Source of the DNA: Pusillimonas sp044464525
Lineage (GTDB): Bacteria > Pseudomonadota > Gammaproteobacteria > Burkholderiales > Burkholderiaceae_B
Direction: 5' to 3'
Assembly: GCF_044464525.1 (NCBI RefSeq)
Contig: NZ_JBIQLE010000007.1
Location: forward strand, 74,248 to 138,247
Length of the DNA stretch: 64,000 bases
How positions within the stretch are numbered: position 1 is the stretch's first letter; each line of letters starts with the position of its first letter. Positions 8,506 through 16,493 of this stretch are shown piece after piece. Below the pieces are notes generated by a model. That model was not told where the DNA came from. It was given only the letters and a program-made list of their open reading frames with translations, and did not search any database. The translations under genes were made by a program, and so were the position numbers.

Positions 8506-9459
8506 ATGCCCGACACCGCTCAACACCCAGCACACGATTTGAATTTTCTGTATTTGGTAGACGCTCTTTACCGCGAAGGCAGTGTTTCGGGGGCGGCGCG
8601 TCGGCTCAATCTGACCCAACCCGCCGTCAGTCATGCTTTGGGCCGCTTAAGAGGGCGCTTCGGCGATCAGCTGTTTGTGCGCTCGGGGGCGGGCATGACG
8701 CCCACTCCGCTTGGCGAGCGAGTCGCATTGGGTGCGAGCAAGGCCCTGGCATTGATACAAACCGATATCCTGAATGAGCCGATGTTCGACCCCCGGGTGG
8801 CCGAACGGCGCTTTAACGTTGGCATGACAGATATGGGAGGCAGCGTCATCTTGCCCAAGGTGTTGCAGATGCTCGACCGAGAGGCCCCCGGCATCACCGT
8901 CCGGCCCAAAGTGGCCACCTCGTCAGAGATAGGTCAGATGCTCGAAAACGGAAGCGTTGACGTGGCTTGGGGTTATTTTGGTCATCTGGGCCCCAGCTTG
9001 TACCAGCAAAGCTTGTTTCGGCGCGCTTTAATCGGCATTCGCCGCAAAAGCCGGCGCCATGAGCCCATGACCCTGCAGACTTTCGTGGATACGCCGCACG
9101 TGATTGCCAGCGCTACGGCCGTCACCAATGAGTTGTTGCAGCAACGGCTGAAAGAGCGCGGCCATACTTTGAAAATCGCGCTCGAATGCCCTTATGTTCT
9201 TGCAGTGCCGGCCATCGTGGCAGGCACATCATGCATCGCTACCGTTCCTGATGAATTGGCGGAAGTTTTTCAGCGGCTGGCTGATATTGAAACGTTCGAA
9301 CTGCCGCTGCCCATGCCCGACTTTACTGTCAAGCAGCATTGGCATGCGCGATTCAATGACGACGCCGGCCATCGTTGGTTCCGGGCGAAAGTATTCGAGT
9401 ACGTGTCGGATGCTGAAGGAAATGTCGAAGACCTACCCTCAAAGAAAAACGGCGCTTGA
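8506..9459 (+). CDS. LysR-family regulator (NodD/LinR-like subgroup)
   Basis: A 317-aa LysR-type regulator. The N-terminal winged helix (LNFLYLVDALYREGSVSGAA, LNLTQPAVSHALGRLRGRFG) is followed by the conserved RSGAGMTPTPLGERV linker. The effector domain starts with RRFNVGMTDMGGSVILPKVL, which resembles the NodD/LinR/PcpR subgroup that often senses aromatic compounds. It is transcribed away from the monooxygenase gene at 6658-8298, so control of that gene is the simplest reading. GAGAAC precedes the ATG. Its stop codon lies inside the stem of the terminator at 9446-9473. Confidence 0.85.
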   Translation: MPDTAQHPAHDLNFLYLVDALYREGSVSGAARRLNLTQPAVSHALGRLRGRFGDQLFVRSGAGMTPTPLGERVALGASKALALIQTDILNEPMFDPRVAERRFNVGMTDMGGSVILPKVLQMLDREAPGITVRPKVATSSEIGQMLENGSVDVAWGYFGHLGPSLYQQSLFRRALIGIRRKSRRHEPMTLQTFVDTPHVIASATAVTNELLQQRLKERGHTLKIALECPYVLAVPAIVAGTSCIATVPDELAEVFQRLADIETFELPLPMPDFTVKQHWHARFNDDAGHRWFRAKVFEYVSDAEGNVEDLPSKKNGA

Positions 9460-9473
9460 TGAAGCGCCGTTTT
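9446..9473 (+). terminator. Rho-independent terminator overlapping the LysR stop codon
   Basis: AACGGCGCTT (9448-9457) pairs with AAGCGCCGTT (9462-9471) around GATG, with A residues before and T residues after. The TGA stop of the LysR gene is at 9457-9459. Confidence 0.8.
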
Positions 9474-9589
9474 ATAACAGCCGTATCAGCCAATCGTGGT
9501 TATCCCTCAGCGCTGCTGCATTTTCCGCGTTTTACATATTGAACCTTCGAGCGCTGATATTTCGCAGCTGGTAGGCTGGATGAGGCCGA

Positions 9590-10255
9590 TTAGTTCGAGC
9601 GAGCATCGGTAAGCGGCACGGACGTCATCTTTTGAAGCTCGTCAAAGCTTAAGCCGGGCACGAGCTCGATGACTTTGACGCCCTCGGAGGTAAGGTCGAA
9701 GACGGCGACGTCAGAATATATGCGGCTGACGCACTCGACACCCGTAACGGGGTAGGTGCATTCGGGCACCAGCTTGCAATCGCCTTTTTTGGTCAGTAAA
9801 TCCATCATCACGTAGGTTTTCTTGGCGCCGATGGCCAGGTCCATGGCGCCGCCCACGGCGGGAATGGCGTCGGGTGCGCCGGTGCTCCAGTTGGCCAGGT
9901 CGCCGTTGGCGGCTACCTGAAAGGCGCCCAGCACGCAGACGTCGAGGTGGCCGCCGCGCATCATGGCGAAGCTGTCGGCATGATGGAAGTAGCAACCGCC
10001 GTCCAGAAGGGTGACAGGCTGTTTGCCGGCGTTGATCAGGTCGTAGTCTTCTTCGCCCTTTGCCGGGGCCGGGCCCATGCCGATGACGCCGTTTTCACTG
10101 TGCAGGATAACTTCGCGGTCGGCGGGCAGGTGGTTGGCGACCTTTGTGGGCAGGCCGATGCCCAGGTTGACGACTGCACCGTCGGCAATATCCATGGCGA
10201 CGCGCGCGGCCATTTCGTCGCGTGTCCAGGCGGGGATGGTTTTAGTTTCGCTCAT
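9590..10255 (-). CDS. pcaJ: 3-oxoadipate CoA-transferase subunit B
   Basis: Beta subunit of the succinyl-CoA:3-oxoadipate CoA-transferase, which activates 3-oxoadipate in the last-but-one step of the protocatechuate branch. The catalytic glutamate lies in HSENGVIGMG. GIGLPTKVANHL, the GGCYFHHADSFAMMRGGH region and VPECTYPVTGVECVSRIYSD are typical. At 221 aa it is the normal length. It begins 10 bp after the pcaI stop, so the two form one operon (pcaIJ) on the minus strand. The thiolase gene pcaF, often next in such operons, is absent from the window. Confidence 0.93.
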   Translation of the reverse strand: MSETKTIPAWTRDEMAARVAMDIADGAVVNLGIGLPTKVANHLPADREVILHSENGVIGMGPAPAKGEEDYDLINAGKQPVTLLDGGCYFHHADSFAMMRGGHLDVCVLGAFQVAANGDLANWSTGAPDAIPAVGGAMDLAIGAKKTYVMMDLLTKKGDCKLVPECTYPVTGVECVSRIYSDVAVFDLTSEGVKVIELVPGLSFDELQKMTSVPLTDARSN

Positions 10256-10265
10256 GACGCTGTCC

Positions 10266-10964
10266 TTAATCTTGTTTGAAGCCCGCGGGACCGGTGGCGG
10301 TACGCGGCACTTTCACAATGTGTTTGACGAACAGGCCGGGCGTGACCACGGTTTCGGGGTCGATCTGGCCGAGTTCGACGATCTCGTGCACCGATGCGAT
10401 GGTGCACTTGGCGGCGGTAGCCATGATGGGACCAAAGTTGCGGGCCGTTTTCCGATACAGCAGATTGCCCCAGCGATCGCCGGTTTCGGCCTTGATAAGC
10501 GCAAAGTCGGCGAAGATCGGGTGCTCTAGCACATAGTGGCGACCATTGATTTCGCGAACTTCCTTCCCCTTGGCCAGTTCGGTGCCGTAGCCCGTGGGCG
10601 TGAAGAAAGCACCGATGCCGGCGCCAGCGGCGCGAATGCGCTCGGCCAGGTTGCCTTGCGGAACCAGCTCGAGCTCGAGCTTGCCCGAGCGGTAGAGTTC
10701 GTCGAATACGTAGGAATCGGCCTGGCGCGGGAAAGAACAAATGATCTTGCGCACGCGGCCCGCTTTCAGCAAAGCGGCCAAGCCGATCTCGGCGTTGCCG
10801 GCGTTGTTGTTGACGATGACGAGATCTTTGGCGCCCTGGGCGATAAGGCCGTCGATAAGTTCGGCCGGTTGGCCCGCACCGCCGAAGCCGCCGATCATGA
10901 CGGTTGCACCGTCGTTGATTCCGGCCAGGGCCTGCTCGATTGAAGGAGAGATTTTATTAATCAT
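10266..10964 (-). CDS. pcaI: 3-oxoadipate CoA-transferase subunit A
   Basis: Alpha subunit of the same CoA-transferase, 232 aa. GATVMIGGFGGAGQPAELI is the coenzyme A transferase family 1 signature. It is followed by LVIVNNNAGN, the CSFPRQADS region and PQGNLAERIRAAGAGIGAFFTPTG. It is the first gene of the pcaIJ operon. It is divergent from an IclR-type regulator at 11123, with a 158-bp intergenic region holding a candidate operator at 11004-11037. Confidence 0.93.
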   Translation of the reverse strand: MINKISPSIEQALAGINDGATVMIGGFGGAGQPAELIDGLIAQGAKDLVIVNNNAGNAEIGLAALLKAGRVRKIICSFPRQADSYVFDELYRSGKLELELVPQGNLAERIRAAGAGIGAFFTPTGYGTELAKGKEVREINGRHYVLEHPIFADFALIKAETGDRWGNLLYRKTARNFGPIMATAAKCTIASVHEIVELGQIDPETVVTPGLFVKHIVKVPRTATGPAGFKQD

Positions 10965-11003
10965 GTTTCCAGTACGAACATTTTGTTGAAAATAGGTGGT
11001 TTC

Positions 11004-11037
11004 GTTCTTATAATGAATTTTTATTCGGATGTAGAAC
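11004..11037. promoter_or_regulatory. candidate operator between pcaI and the IclR regulator
   Basis: GTTCT (11004-11008) and AGAAC (11033-11037) are inverted around a smaller palindrome, GAAT-TTTT-ATTC (11015-11026), in an AT-rich stretch between divergent genes. IclR-type pca regulators bind such intergenic palindromes, so this is a reasonable site; the assignment is inferred from position and symmetry. Confidence 0.35.
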
Positions 11038-11122
11038 TATTTCTATTAAGGATAATCAGGCGGGGCCCGCTTGTCAATGATAGCGGGTCAGCTTCGCCAG
11101 TGGCTTTTCCTGAGGTTTTTTC

Positions 11123-11953
11123 ATGAATTCCCCCGACCCAATTTCGAATGATTCCCTTGCCGGCGGCACGGCGGACGAGGCCCCAAAGCCGGGCGATAGC
11201 TACGTGCGCTCTTTCGCACGAGGGCTGGCGGTCTTGCGCAGTTTCGGAGCCGAGGCGCCGGCCCAAACCCTTTCGGAGGTGGCTGAGCGCACTGGCCTGA
11301 CCCGCGCCGGGGCGCGCCGCATTCTGCTGACCTTGTTAAGCCTCGGCTATGTATCAATGGAAGGCAGGCTGTTTCGCCTTACTCCCAAAGTGCTGGAACT
11401 GGGCTTTGCTTATCTAAGCTCGCTACCGGTGTGGTCGCAGGCCCAGCCCATCATGGAGGCGCTGGTTGAAGAATTGCGTCAGTCCTGTTCCATCGCAGTG
11501 CTGGATGGCAGCGAAATCGTCTACGTCTTGCGCGTGCCGGCGCATCGCATCATGTCGATCAACCTGGGTGTCGGCAGCCGACTGCCGGCCGATTGCACCT
11601 CGATGGGAAGGGTGCTGCTGGCAGGCCTGGCCGACGACGAGCTCGAGGAGCGAATCGCCACTATGAAGCTCGAGCCCCATACTTCCACCACCATCGTTGA
11701 TCGGGGGGCATTGATCGAAGAGATCAGGCAGGTGCGGGTCCAGGGATGGAGCCTGGTTTACGAAGAGCTCGAGCCAGGCCTGGTGTCAGTCGCGGCGCCC
11801 ATTCGAGCCCAAGACGGCCGCGTGGTGGCGGCATTGAACGTAAGCGGCCACGCCCGCGCCATCACGCCAGAGCATCTGCTTAAAGTATGCTTGCCACGCC
11901 TGCTTGCCGCAGCAGCCAAGATCAATATGGCCACCAGCCCACGGCACGTTTGA
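11123..11953 (+). CDS. pcaR: IclR-family regulator of the pca genes (PcaR/PcaU type)
   Basis: A 276-aa IclR-type regulator. The N-terminal winged helix reads SFARGLAVLRSFG, LSEVAERTGLTRAGARRILLTL and LGYVSMEGRLFRLTPKVLELG, the start of the PcaR/PcaU/PobR IclR subgroup. The C-terminal effector domain contains LDGSEIVYVLRVPAHRIMS, GVGSRLPADCTSMGRVLLA and SVAAPIRAQDGRVVAALNVSGH. A GAGG precedes the ATG. It is divergent from pcaIJ and probably responds to 3-oxoadipate, as PcaR does in pseudomonads; the effector is inferred. Confidence 0.88.
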   Translation: MNSPDPISNDSLAGGTADEAPKPGDSYVRSFARGLAVLRSFGAEAPAQTLSEVAERTGLTRAGARRILLTLLSLGYVSMEGRLFRLTPKVLELGFAYLSSLPVWSQAQPIMEALVEELRQSCSIAVLDGSEIVYVLRVPAHRIMSINLGVGSRLPADCTSMGRVLLAGLADDELEERIATMKLEPHTSTTIVDRGALIEEIRQVRVQGWSLVYEELEPGLVSVAAPIRAQDGRVVAALNVSGHARAITPEHLLKVCLPRLLAAAAKINMATSPRHV

Positions 11954-12026
11954 GTGCCGCCGATCAAGTACTGCCGCTTAAGTACTGCCGCTCAAGTGGT
12001 GCCGTCTATGCCACACTCCTGCGCAA

Positions 12027-12119
12027 GCCGCTCGAGGCGGGCTTTTCTGGGCCGGGCGTTGGAGGGCGCTGCCGCAAACCGCCCGACCGCCCGGCCCAGA
12101 AAAGCCCGCCTCGAGCGGC
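12027..12119. repeat. perfect 32-bp inverted repeat
   Basis: Positions 12027-12058 and 12088-12119 are exact reverse complements (32 of 32) separated by 29 bp. It lies in the gap between the IclR gene and the convergent lipoprotein gene, next to tandem repeats and an IS-end-like palindrome. The long GC-rich hairpin could stop both converging transcripts, but there is no T-run; a mobile-element remnant is equally possible. Confidence 0.85.
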
Positions 12120-12120
12120 G

Positions 12121-12187
12121 CTCAAGAACCCAAATAAAACCGCGCTCAAGAACCCAAATAAAACCGCGCTCAAGAACCCAAATAAAA
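12121..12187. repeat. 24-bp tandem direct repeat, nearly three copies
   Basis: CTCAAGAACCCAAATAAAAC followed by CGCG is repeated at 12121-12144, at 12145-12168 and, in part, from 12169 to about 12187. The array abuts the 32-bp inverted repeat on its left and the palindrome at 12188-12227 on its right. No gene is read through it convincingly. Confidence 0.8.
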
Positions 12188-12227
12188 GCACCCCAAAAGT
12201 TGGACATAAATCCAACCTTTGGGGTGC
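12188..12227. mobile_element. IS-end-like palindrome (two facing ends, no interior)
   Basis: GCACCCCAAAAGTTGGA (12188-12204) faces its reverse complement at 12211-12227 with one mismatch and a 6-bp spacer, CATAAA. The CCCCAAAAGTTGGA core resembles terminal inverted repeats of IS3-family elements. Orientation is outer edge outward on both sides, as if an element lost all its interior. The IS3 link is from motif memory, not a search. Confidence 0.5.
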
Positions 12228-12294
12228 AGTTTACAGCGGGAAGGAGTCAAAGAAACGCGCCTTCGCATACGAAGCGCCTTGGCTTTTCCAGCCT

Positions 12295-12921
12295 TTAGTT
12301 GGCAGAGCCGTCCTGGATAGGCGCAGACCCCCGCTCATCAAGAGGCTCAACCTTGGTTCCTTCCAGCGACACGCCCGCCGCCAAGCCGGCATTGGTCATC
12401 ACAAAACCCACCACAGGCTCATTCAGGGTGTTCAGATCGACCGCCCCCGTGGCACTGACATTGGCGACGGCAACTGTGGCGTCAACCCCCGCAGTCCAGC
12501 CGTTGCTCGCCAGGAATTTGTCCAGAGCATCTTGAGTCTTGAAGACGAAAATAATGGCTTTGGACTGTGCTCCGGCCTGCAGGCCGATCGAGCCGCTGGT
12601 GGTGGTGAAGTAGCCTCGGTTTTGGCCGCCGACCTTCAGCACACCTTCGCCATGCTCGGCGCCCACGATGAAGCTGCCGCCCAGGACGCGAGGAAAGATC
12701 AGCACACCTTTTGATTGGGAAACCAATTCGCGTGAATTGGGAGCCACTTCGTAAAGCCGTTTCAGGGCCGCATCGGCTCGCTGATCAGTGTCGGCTCGCT
12801 TCTCGGCACTGGTTTGCTGGGACTGCGGCACCGTCGTGGTGCAAGCCGCCAGCGCCAGGCCGGCTGACGCGATAGCGACAGCGACCAATGTGCGTGGAAT
12901 GAGATTTGTTTTTTTAGTCAT
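12295..12921 (-). CDS. YSC84-family lipoprotein
   Basis: A 208-aa protein with a lipoprotein signal ending in LALAAC (Cys27). It has a YSC84/SYLF-type domain: SKGVLIFPRVLGGSFIVGAEHGEGVL, GGQNRGYFTTTSGSIGLQAGAQSKAIIFVF and DATVAVANVSATGAVDLNTLNEPVVGFV. SYLF domains bind lipids in eukaryotes; the bacterial lipoproteins are envelope-anchored proteins of unclear role. About half of the linker before the domain is rich in charged residues. A second small lipoprotein gene lies 162 bp upstream on the same strand. Confidence 0.8.
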   Translation of the reverse strand: MTKKTNLIPRTLVAVAIASAGLALAACTTTVPQSQQTSAEKRADTDQRADAALKRLYEVAPNSRELVSQSKGVLIFPRVLGGSFIVGAEHGEGVLKVGGQNRGYFTTTSGSIGLQAGAQSKAIIFVFKTQDALDKFLASNGWTAGVDATVAVANVSATGAVDLNTLNEPVVGFVMTNAGLAAGVSLEGTKVEPLDERGSAPIQDGSAN

Positions 12922-13083
12922 GCCTTACTCTCCAGTACTGGGAAATGGAACAGGGTAGAAGTTGCATGCGTGCGCCGAATGCTGCGTGTCAACGCGCAGG
13001 CAATAGGTGAGGCATTGCAAGAAGTGTACCCGGCTATGGCGGCTTGGGGTGACTAAGTGCCCAGACTTCGCCCGTATGGCCGC

Positions 13084-13275
13084 TTATTTTTGTGCGGTGC
13101 GAGCCGCGTCCTGGATGCTGTCCCCAACTTTTTCCATTTCTTGTCCCGCTTGGCTCACAGCCTTGTCGATCTCTTTGCCGGCTTTTTCGGCCGGACCCTC
13201 TCGTTCACATCCGGCGAGGGATAAGGCAAGAACTGCCATGGTAGCCAGGCTTATCAATGATTTCTTATTGAGCAT
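13084..13275 (-). CDS. small lipoprotein
   Basis: A 63-aa protein starting MLNKKSLISLATMAVLALSL and then LAGC (a lipobox). A short mature part is rich in Glu, Lys and Ala (KAGKEIDKAVSQAGQEMEKV) and probably forms one amphipathic helix. The ATG at 13275 is preceded by AAGGAAAA; a longer reading with 14 extra residues lacks a ribosome site and would bury the signal peptide. Small helical envelope lipoproteins of this kind are common, but I do not recognise a named family. Confidence 0.7.
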   Translation of the reverse strand: MLNKKSLISLATMAVLALSLAGCEREGPAEKAGKEIDKAVSQAGQEMEKVGDSIQDAARTAQK

Positions 13276-13396
13276 GCGTTTTTCCTTTTTAGTTTTGGAC
13301 ATTCCACGGGGGCGCATGGCGCACCCCCGTATAAAGGCATTTTGGGCTAGTTCCGCCGCATGTTCAACGTCGGCAACAATTGTTATCTTCTATTGC

Positions 13397-14686
13397 TTAT
13401 CGAGAGTTGACGACCTTGCCGATTGATGAGTTTTCGATGACTTCCTGTTGCGGGTCGACAATATAGTCTTGGTCATCGTGACGGGCGCGAGTGACCAGGC
13501 CCATACGGTTCATCAAGGCAATGAAGGGTGCGGGGTCGAGCTCTTCGACGTTGACCATGCCGCCCACATCCCAGGTGCCGTTGGCGATGAGCAGGGCCGC
13601 GGCTACCGCCGGTACGCCGGCGGTATACGAAATGGCTTGGCTGCCCACTTCCTTGTAGGCTTCTTCGTGGTCGCACACGTTATAAATCAAGACCTCTTGC
13701 GGCCGGCCGTCTTTCTCGCCCTTGAGCAGATCGCCGATGCAGGTTTTTCCTGTGTAGTCGGGCGCCAGCGAAGCAGGGTCGGGCAGGACAGCCTTGACGA
13801 CTTCGAGAGGCACGATCTCTTGGCCTCGAGCGGTGCGCACCGGTTGCTCGGAAAGCAGGCCCAGGTTTTTCAATACGGTGAATACATTGATGTAGTGGTC
13901 GCCAAAGCCCATCCAAAAACGAATGTTGGGAACGTTCAGGTTTTGCGATAAAGAGTGGATTTCGTCGTGGCCGGTAAGGTAGGTGGCGCTTTTTCCCGTC
14001 ACGGGCAGATCCCACTCTTTGCGGTGCTCGAACATCTCGTTGGCTTTCCACGCGTTGTCCTCCCAGGACCAGACGGTGGAGGTGAATTCGCGAAAGTTGA
14101 TCTCGGGGTCGAAGTTCGTGGCAAAGTAGCGGCCGTGGCTGCCTGCGTTCACGTCGATGATGTCGATGGATTCGACACTGTCAAAATAGGTGTCAATGGC
14201 GTAGCGCGCGTAGGCGTTGACCACGCCCGGGTCGAAGCCCACGCCCAGCACCGCGGTGACGCGTGCATCTTTGCAGGCCTGGCGGCGCTTCCATTCGTAA
14301 TTTCCATACCATGGGGGCGTCTCGCACACCTTGGCAGGATCTTCGTGGATGGCGGTGTCCATATAAGCCGCGCCGGTCTCGATGCAGGCTTGAAGCACCG
14401 ACATGTTCAAGAAAGGCGAGCCGACATTGATGACGATCTGGCTGCGCGTGGCCCGGATCAGGAATTTGCATGCCTCCACATCCATGGCGTCGAGCTGGTG
14501 GGCCTGCAATAGGCCGGGCTGCTGCAGAGTTCCTTTTTCGTGGATGGAATCGATGATGGCCTCGCACTTGGAAAGCGTGCGTGAGGCGATGTGAATGTCG
14601 CCCAGTTGGCTATTGTTCTGGGCGCACTTGTGGGCAACGACATGGGCGACCCCGCCGGCACCGATGATCAAGACATTGCGTTTCAT
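13397..14686 (-). CDS. carboxynorspermidine/carboxyspermidine synthase (saccharopine dehydrogenase fold)
   Basis: NADPH-dependent enzyme that joins aspartate semialdehyde to a diamine, making carboxyspermidine or carboxynorspermidine. The N-terminus has the Rossmann motif NVLIIGAGGVAHVVAHKC. Family-typical blocks follow: GAAYMDTAIHEDP, VLGVGFDPGVVNAYARYA, DVNAGSHGRYFATNFDPEINFRE and FWMGFGDHYINV. The ATG at 14686 gives the canonical MKRNVLIIGAGG start (429 aa); a TTG 24 bp upstream would add eight unlike residues. It is downstream of nspC on the same strand, with a 42-bp gap. The pair replaces the S-adenosylmethionine-dependent spermidine route. Whether the product is spermidine or norspermidine cannot be told from sequence. 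Confidence 0.88.
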   Translation of the reverse strand: MKRNVLIIGAGGVAHVVAHKCAQNNSQLGDIHIASRTLSKCEAIIDSIHEKGTLQQPGLLQAHQLDAMDVEACKFLIRATRSQIVINVGSPFLNMSVLQACIETGAAYMDTAIHEDPAKVCETPPWYGNYEWKRRQACKDARVTAVLGVGFDPGVVNAYARYAIDTYFDSVESIDIIDVNAGSHGRYFATNFDPEINFREFTSTVWSWEDNAWKANEMFEHRKEWDLPVTGKSATYLTGHDEIHSLSQNLNVPNIRFWMGFGDHYINVFTVLKNLGLLSEQPVRTARGQEIVPLEVVKAVLPDPASLAPDYTGKTCIGDLLKGEKDGRPQEVLIYNVCDHEEAYKEVGSQAISYTAGVPAVAAALLIANGTWDVGGMVNVEELDPAPFIALMNRMGLVTRARHDDQDYIVDPQQEVIENSSIGKVVNSR

Positions 14687-14728
14687 GGATGTGTTCTCTT
14701 TCAGACTCAAACAGGTTGGAGGGTGTCC

Positions 14729-15826
14729 TCAGGACAAGCTGTCGACGTAGTCGTCGTACGAAAATTCGCGTATCAAGCGTGTTTCGCCATCAGATTGCTT
14801 GATGGCAATGGCGGGCATATGTATGCCGTTGAACCAATTCTTCTTGACCATGGTGTAGCCTCCGGCATCTCCGATAGAGATCCGGTCGCCCACCTTTAGG
14901 GGCTGGTCGAACCGTCCTTCGCCGAAAATGTCTCCGGCGAGGCAGGTTTTGCCGCAAATTTCATAGGCGTGCTCGCCGCTGCCATTGCCCAATGGGGCGG
15001 TTTCGCGGTAGATGAGCAGATCGAGCATATGGGCTTCAGTCGAGCTGTCGACCACCGCCAGGTTCTTGCCCCGAAAGCCCACGTCGAGCACGCTTACCTC
15101 TAGTGTAGTGGTATGGCGTACGGCGGCTTCGCCCGGCTCGAGGTATACCTGCACGCCATAGGCCTGCGCGAAAGCGCGCAAGCGGTCGCAGAAGGCATCC
15201 ACCGGATAGCCCGGCGCGGTGAAGCTGATGCCCCCGCCCAGGCTGACCCAATTGAGACGGCGCAGGATATCGCCATAGCGCTGCTCTACTTGAGTAAGCA
15301 GGGCGTCGAAGCTTTCGAAGCTGTCGTTCTCGCAATTGTTGTGGATCATCACGCCGTCGAGGCGGTCAATGACCGACAGGATGGTTTCAAGATCGGATTC
15401 ACCCAATCGACTGAAGGGCCGGGCGGGGTCGGCCAGGTCGAATCCGGCGCGGCTGATGCCCGGATTGAGCCGCAAGCCCGTGGGTTTGCCGTTGGCCCGG
15501 CTTTCGAATTGCAGGAATTGATTAAGCGAGTTGAAGATGATCTTGTCGCTGTGGGCGACAACTTCGTCGATCTCGTGTTCGGCGAAGGCTACGCTGTAGG
15601 CGTGAGTTTCTTTGCCGAATTTTTGATGGCCCAGCTTTACCTCGTATAAAGAAGAGGAAGTGGTGCCATCCATGTGGGGGCGCATCAGCTCAAATACGGA
15701 CCATGTGGCGAAGCATTTAAGCGCAAGCAGAAGCTTGGCGCCGGAGCGTTCCCGGATGCGATCCATGACTTGCATGTTGCGCAGCAGGGCAGATTCGTCA
15801 GCTAGATAAAAAGGCGTTGGGATCAT
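14729..15826 (-). CDS. nspC: carboxynorspermidine/carboxyspermidine decarboxylase
   Basis: Fold-III PLP decarboxylase, 365 aa, that removes the carboxyl group from carboxy(nor)spermidine. The PLP-binding lysine lies in LLLALKCFA (Lys37). HNNCEN and SLGGGISF contact the cofactor phosphate. YLEPGEAAV, EICGKTCLAGD (the active-site cysteine) and GDAGGYTMVKKNWFNG complete the fold. It lies between an XRE-type regulator gene upstream (17-bp gap) and the synthase gene downstream, so all three are likely one transcript. Confidence 0.9.
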   Translation of the reverse strand: MIPTPFYLADESALLRNMQVMDRIRERSGAKLLLALKCFATWSVFELMRPHMDGTTSSSLYEVKLGHQKFGKETHAYSVAFAEHEIDEVVAHSDKIIFNSLNQFLQFESRANGKPTGLRLNPGISRAGFDLADPARPFSRLGESDLETILSVIDRLDGVMIHNNCENDSFESFDALLTQVEQRYGDILRRLNWVSLGGGISFTAPGYPVDAFCDRLRAFAQAYGVQVYLEPGEAAVRHTTTLEVSVLDVGFRGKNLAVVDSSTEAHMLDLLIYRETAPLGNGSGEHAYEICGKTCLAGDIFGEGRFDQPLKVGDRISIGDAGGYTMVKKNWFNGIHMPAIAIKQSDGETRLIREFSYDDYVDSLS

Positions 15827-15843
15827 TTATTGTTGTTGAAGCG

Positions 15844-16197
15844 TCAGGGTGAATCGAGCCCGGCCGGTTTGCGGCCGCGTTTCTTGGGTTCGTTGTGCTT
15901 GTCGTCGCTGTAGTCGATGATCATGGCGGGTTGTTCTGGAAAAGTGGCCACCAGCGTCAGCTGGCCGCCTATGCATTCAACATAGTGGCGCAGGGTGGAC
16001 AACAACATGTCGCTGCGCTTTTCGAGCCGCGAAATAGTGTCTTGCCCCACGCCGAGTGCCGCCGCGAGTTCTTCCTGGGTTTGGCCGGCGCGCTTGCGCA
16101 GGTCTTTAAGCGTGGTCAGCGAGCCCGTGTCGGCCAGCGCCATGCCGCTGCCGTTGACGGCTTTGACGGACTTGGCGCTTTGGTGCTTTTTTGACAT
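15844..16197 (-). CDS. XRE-family transcriptional regulator
   Basis: A 117-aa protein with a single helix-turn-helix (LRKRAGQTQEELAAALGVGQ, DTISRLEKRSD) and a following LLSTLRHYVECIGGQLTLVATFP segment. That combination is seen in antitoxin-like XRE regulators. The C-terminus is basic (KKRGRKPAG). No toxin gene is adjacent. It is the first gene before nspC and is close enough to be cotranscribed, so a role in controlling polyamine synthesis is possible but unproven. Confidence 0.75.
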   Translation of the reverse strand: MSKKHQSAKSVKAVNGSGMALADTGSLTTLKDLRKRAGQTQEELAAALGVGQDTISRLEKRSDMLLSTLRHYVECIGGQLTLVATFPEQPAMIIDYSDDKHNEPKKRGRKPAGLDSP

Positions 16198-16410
16198 GTA
16201 AAAAGTATCGTTCCAAATAGGCAGGGCGCAATTATGACTTGAAGGTCATATGGTGTCAAATGCATATTAAGGGATTGCAAGAGGCGATGGCTGATAGGGT
16301 CTGGCGGCGGTCATATAAGACTGCGGATACCCAAGGCTAAGACTGCACCCAAAGCAAGGGAATAGCCGGCGCGCCTGACTCCTGGACGTGTGCAGCGGAC
16401 CATTCCCAGT

Positions 16411-16452
16411 ACAAACAGAAACGCCCGCGACGTCGTGTGGACGCGGCGGGCG
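16411..16452 (-). terminator. probable terminator of pcaHG
   Basis: CGCCCGC (16422-16428) pairs with GCGGGCG (16446-16452). Read on the minus strand the stem is followed by TTTCTGTTTGT. It lies about 40 bp after the pcaG stop. Confidence 0.6.
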
Positions 16453-16493
16453 CAGGGGTGGGCGACGCGTGGCCGCCCGGCGTCTTCAGCGGA

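Noticed and set aside
11992..12298. Frames across the repeat nest on both strands
   Set aside because: They encode only the tandem repeats (VLERGFIW-type units) and the inverted repeat.
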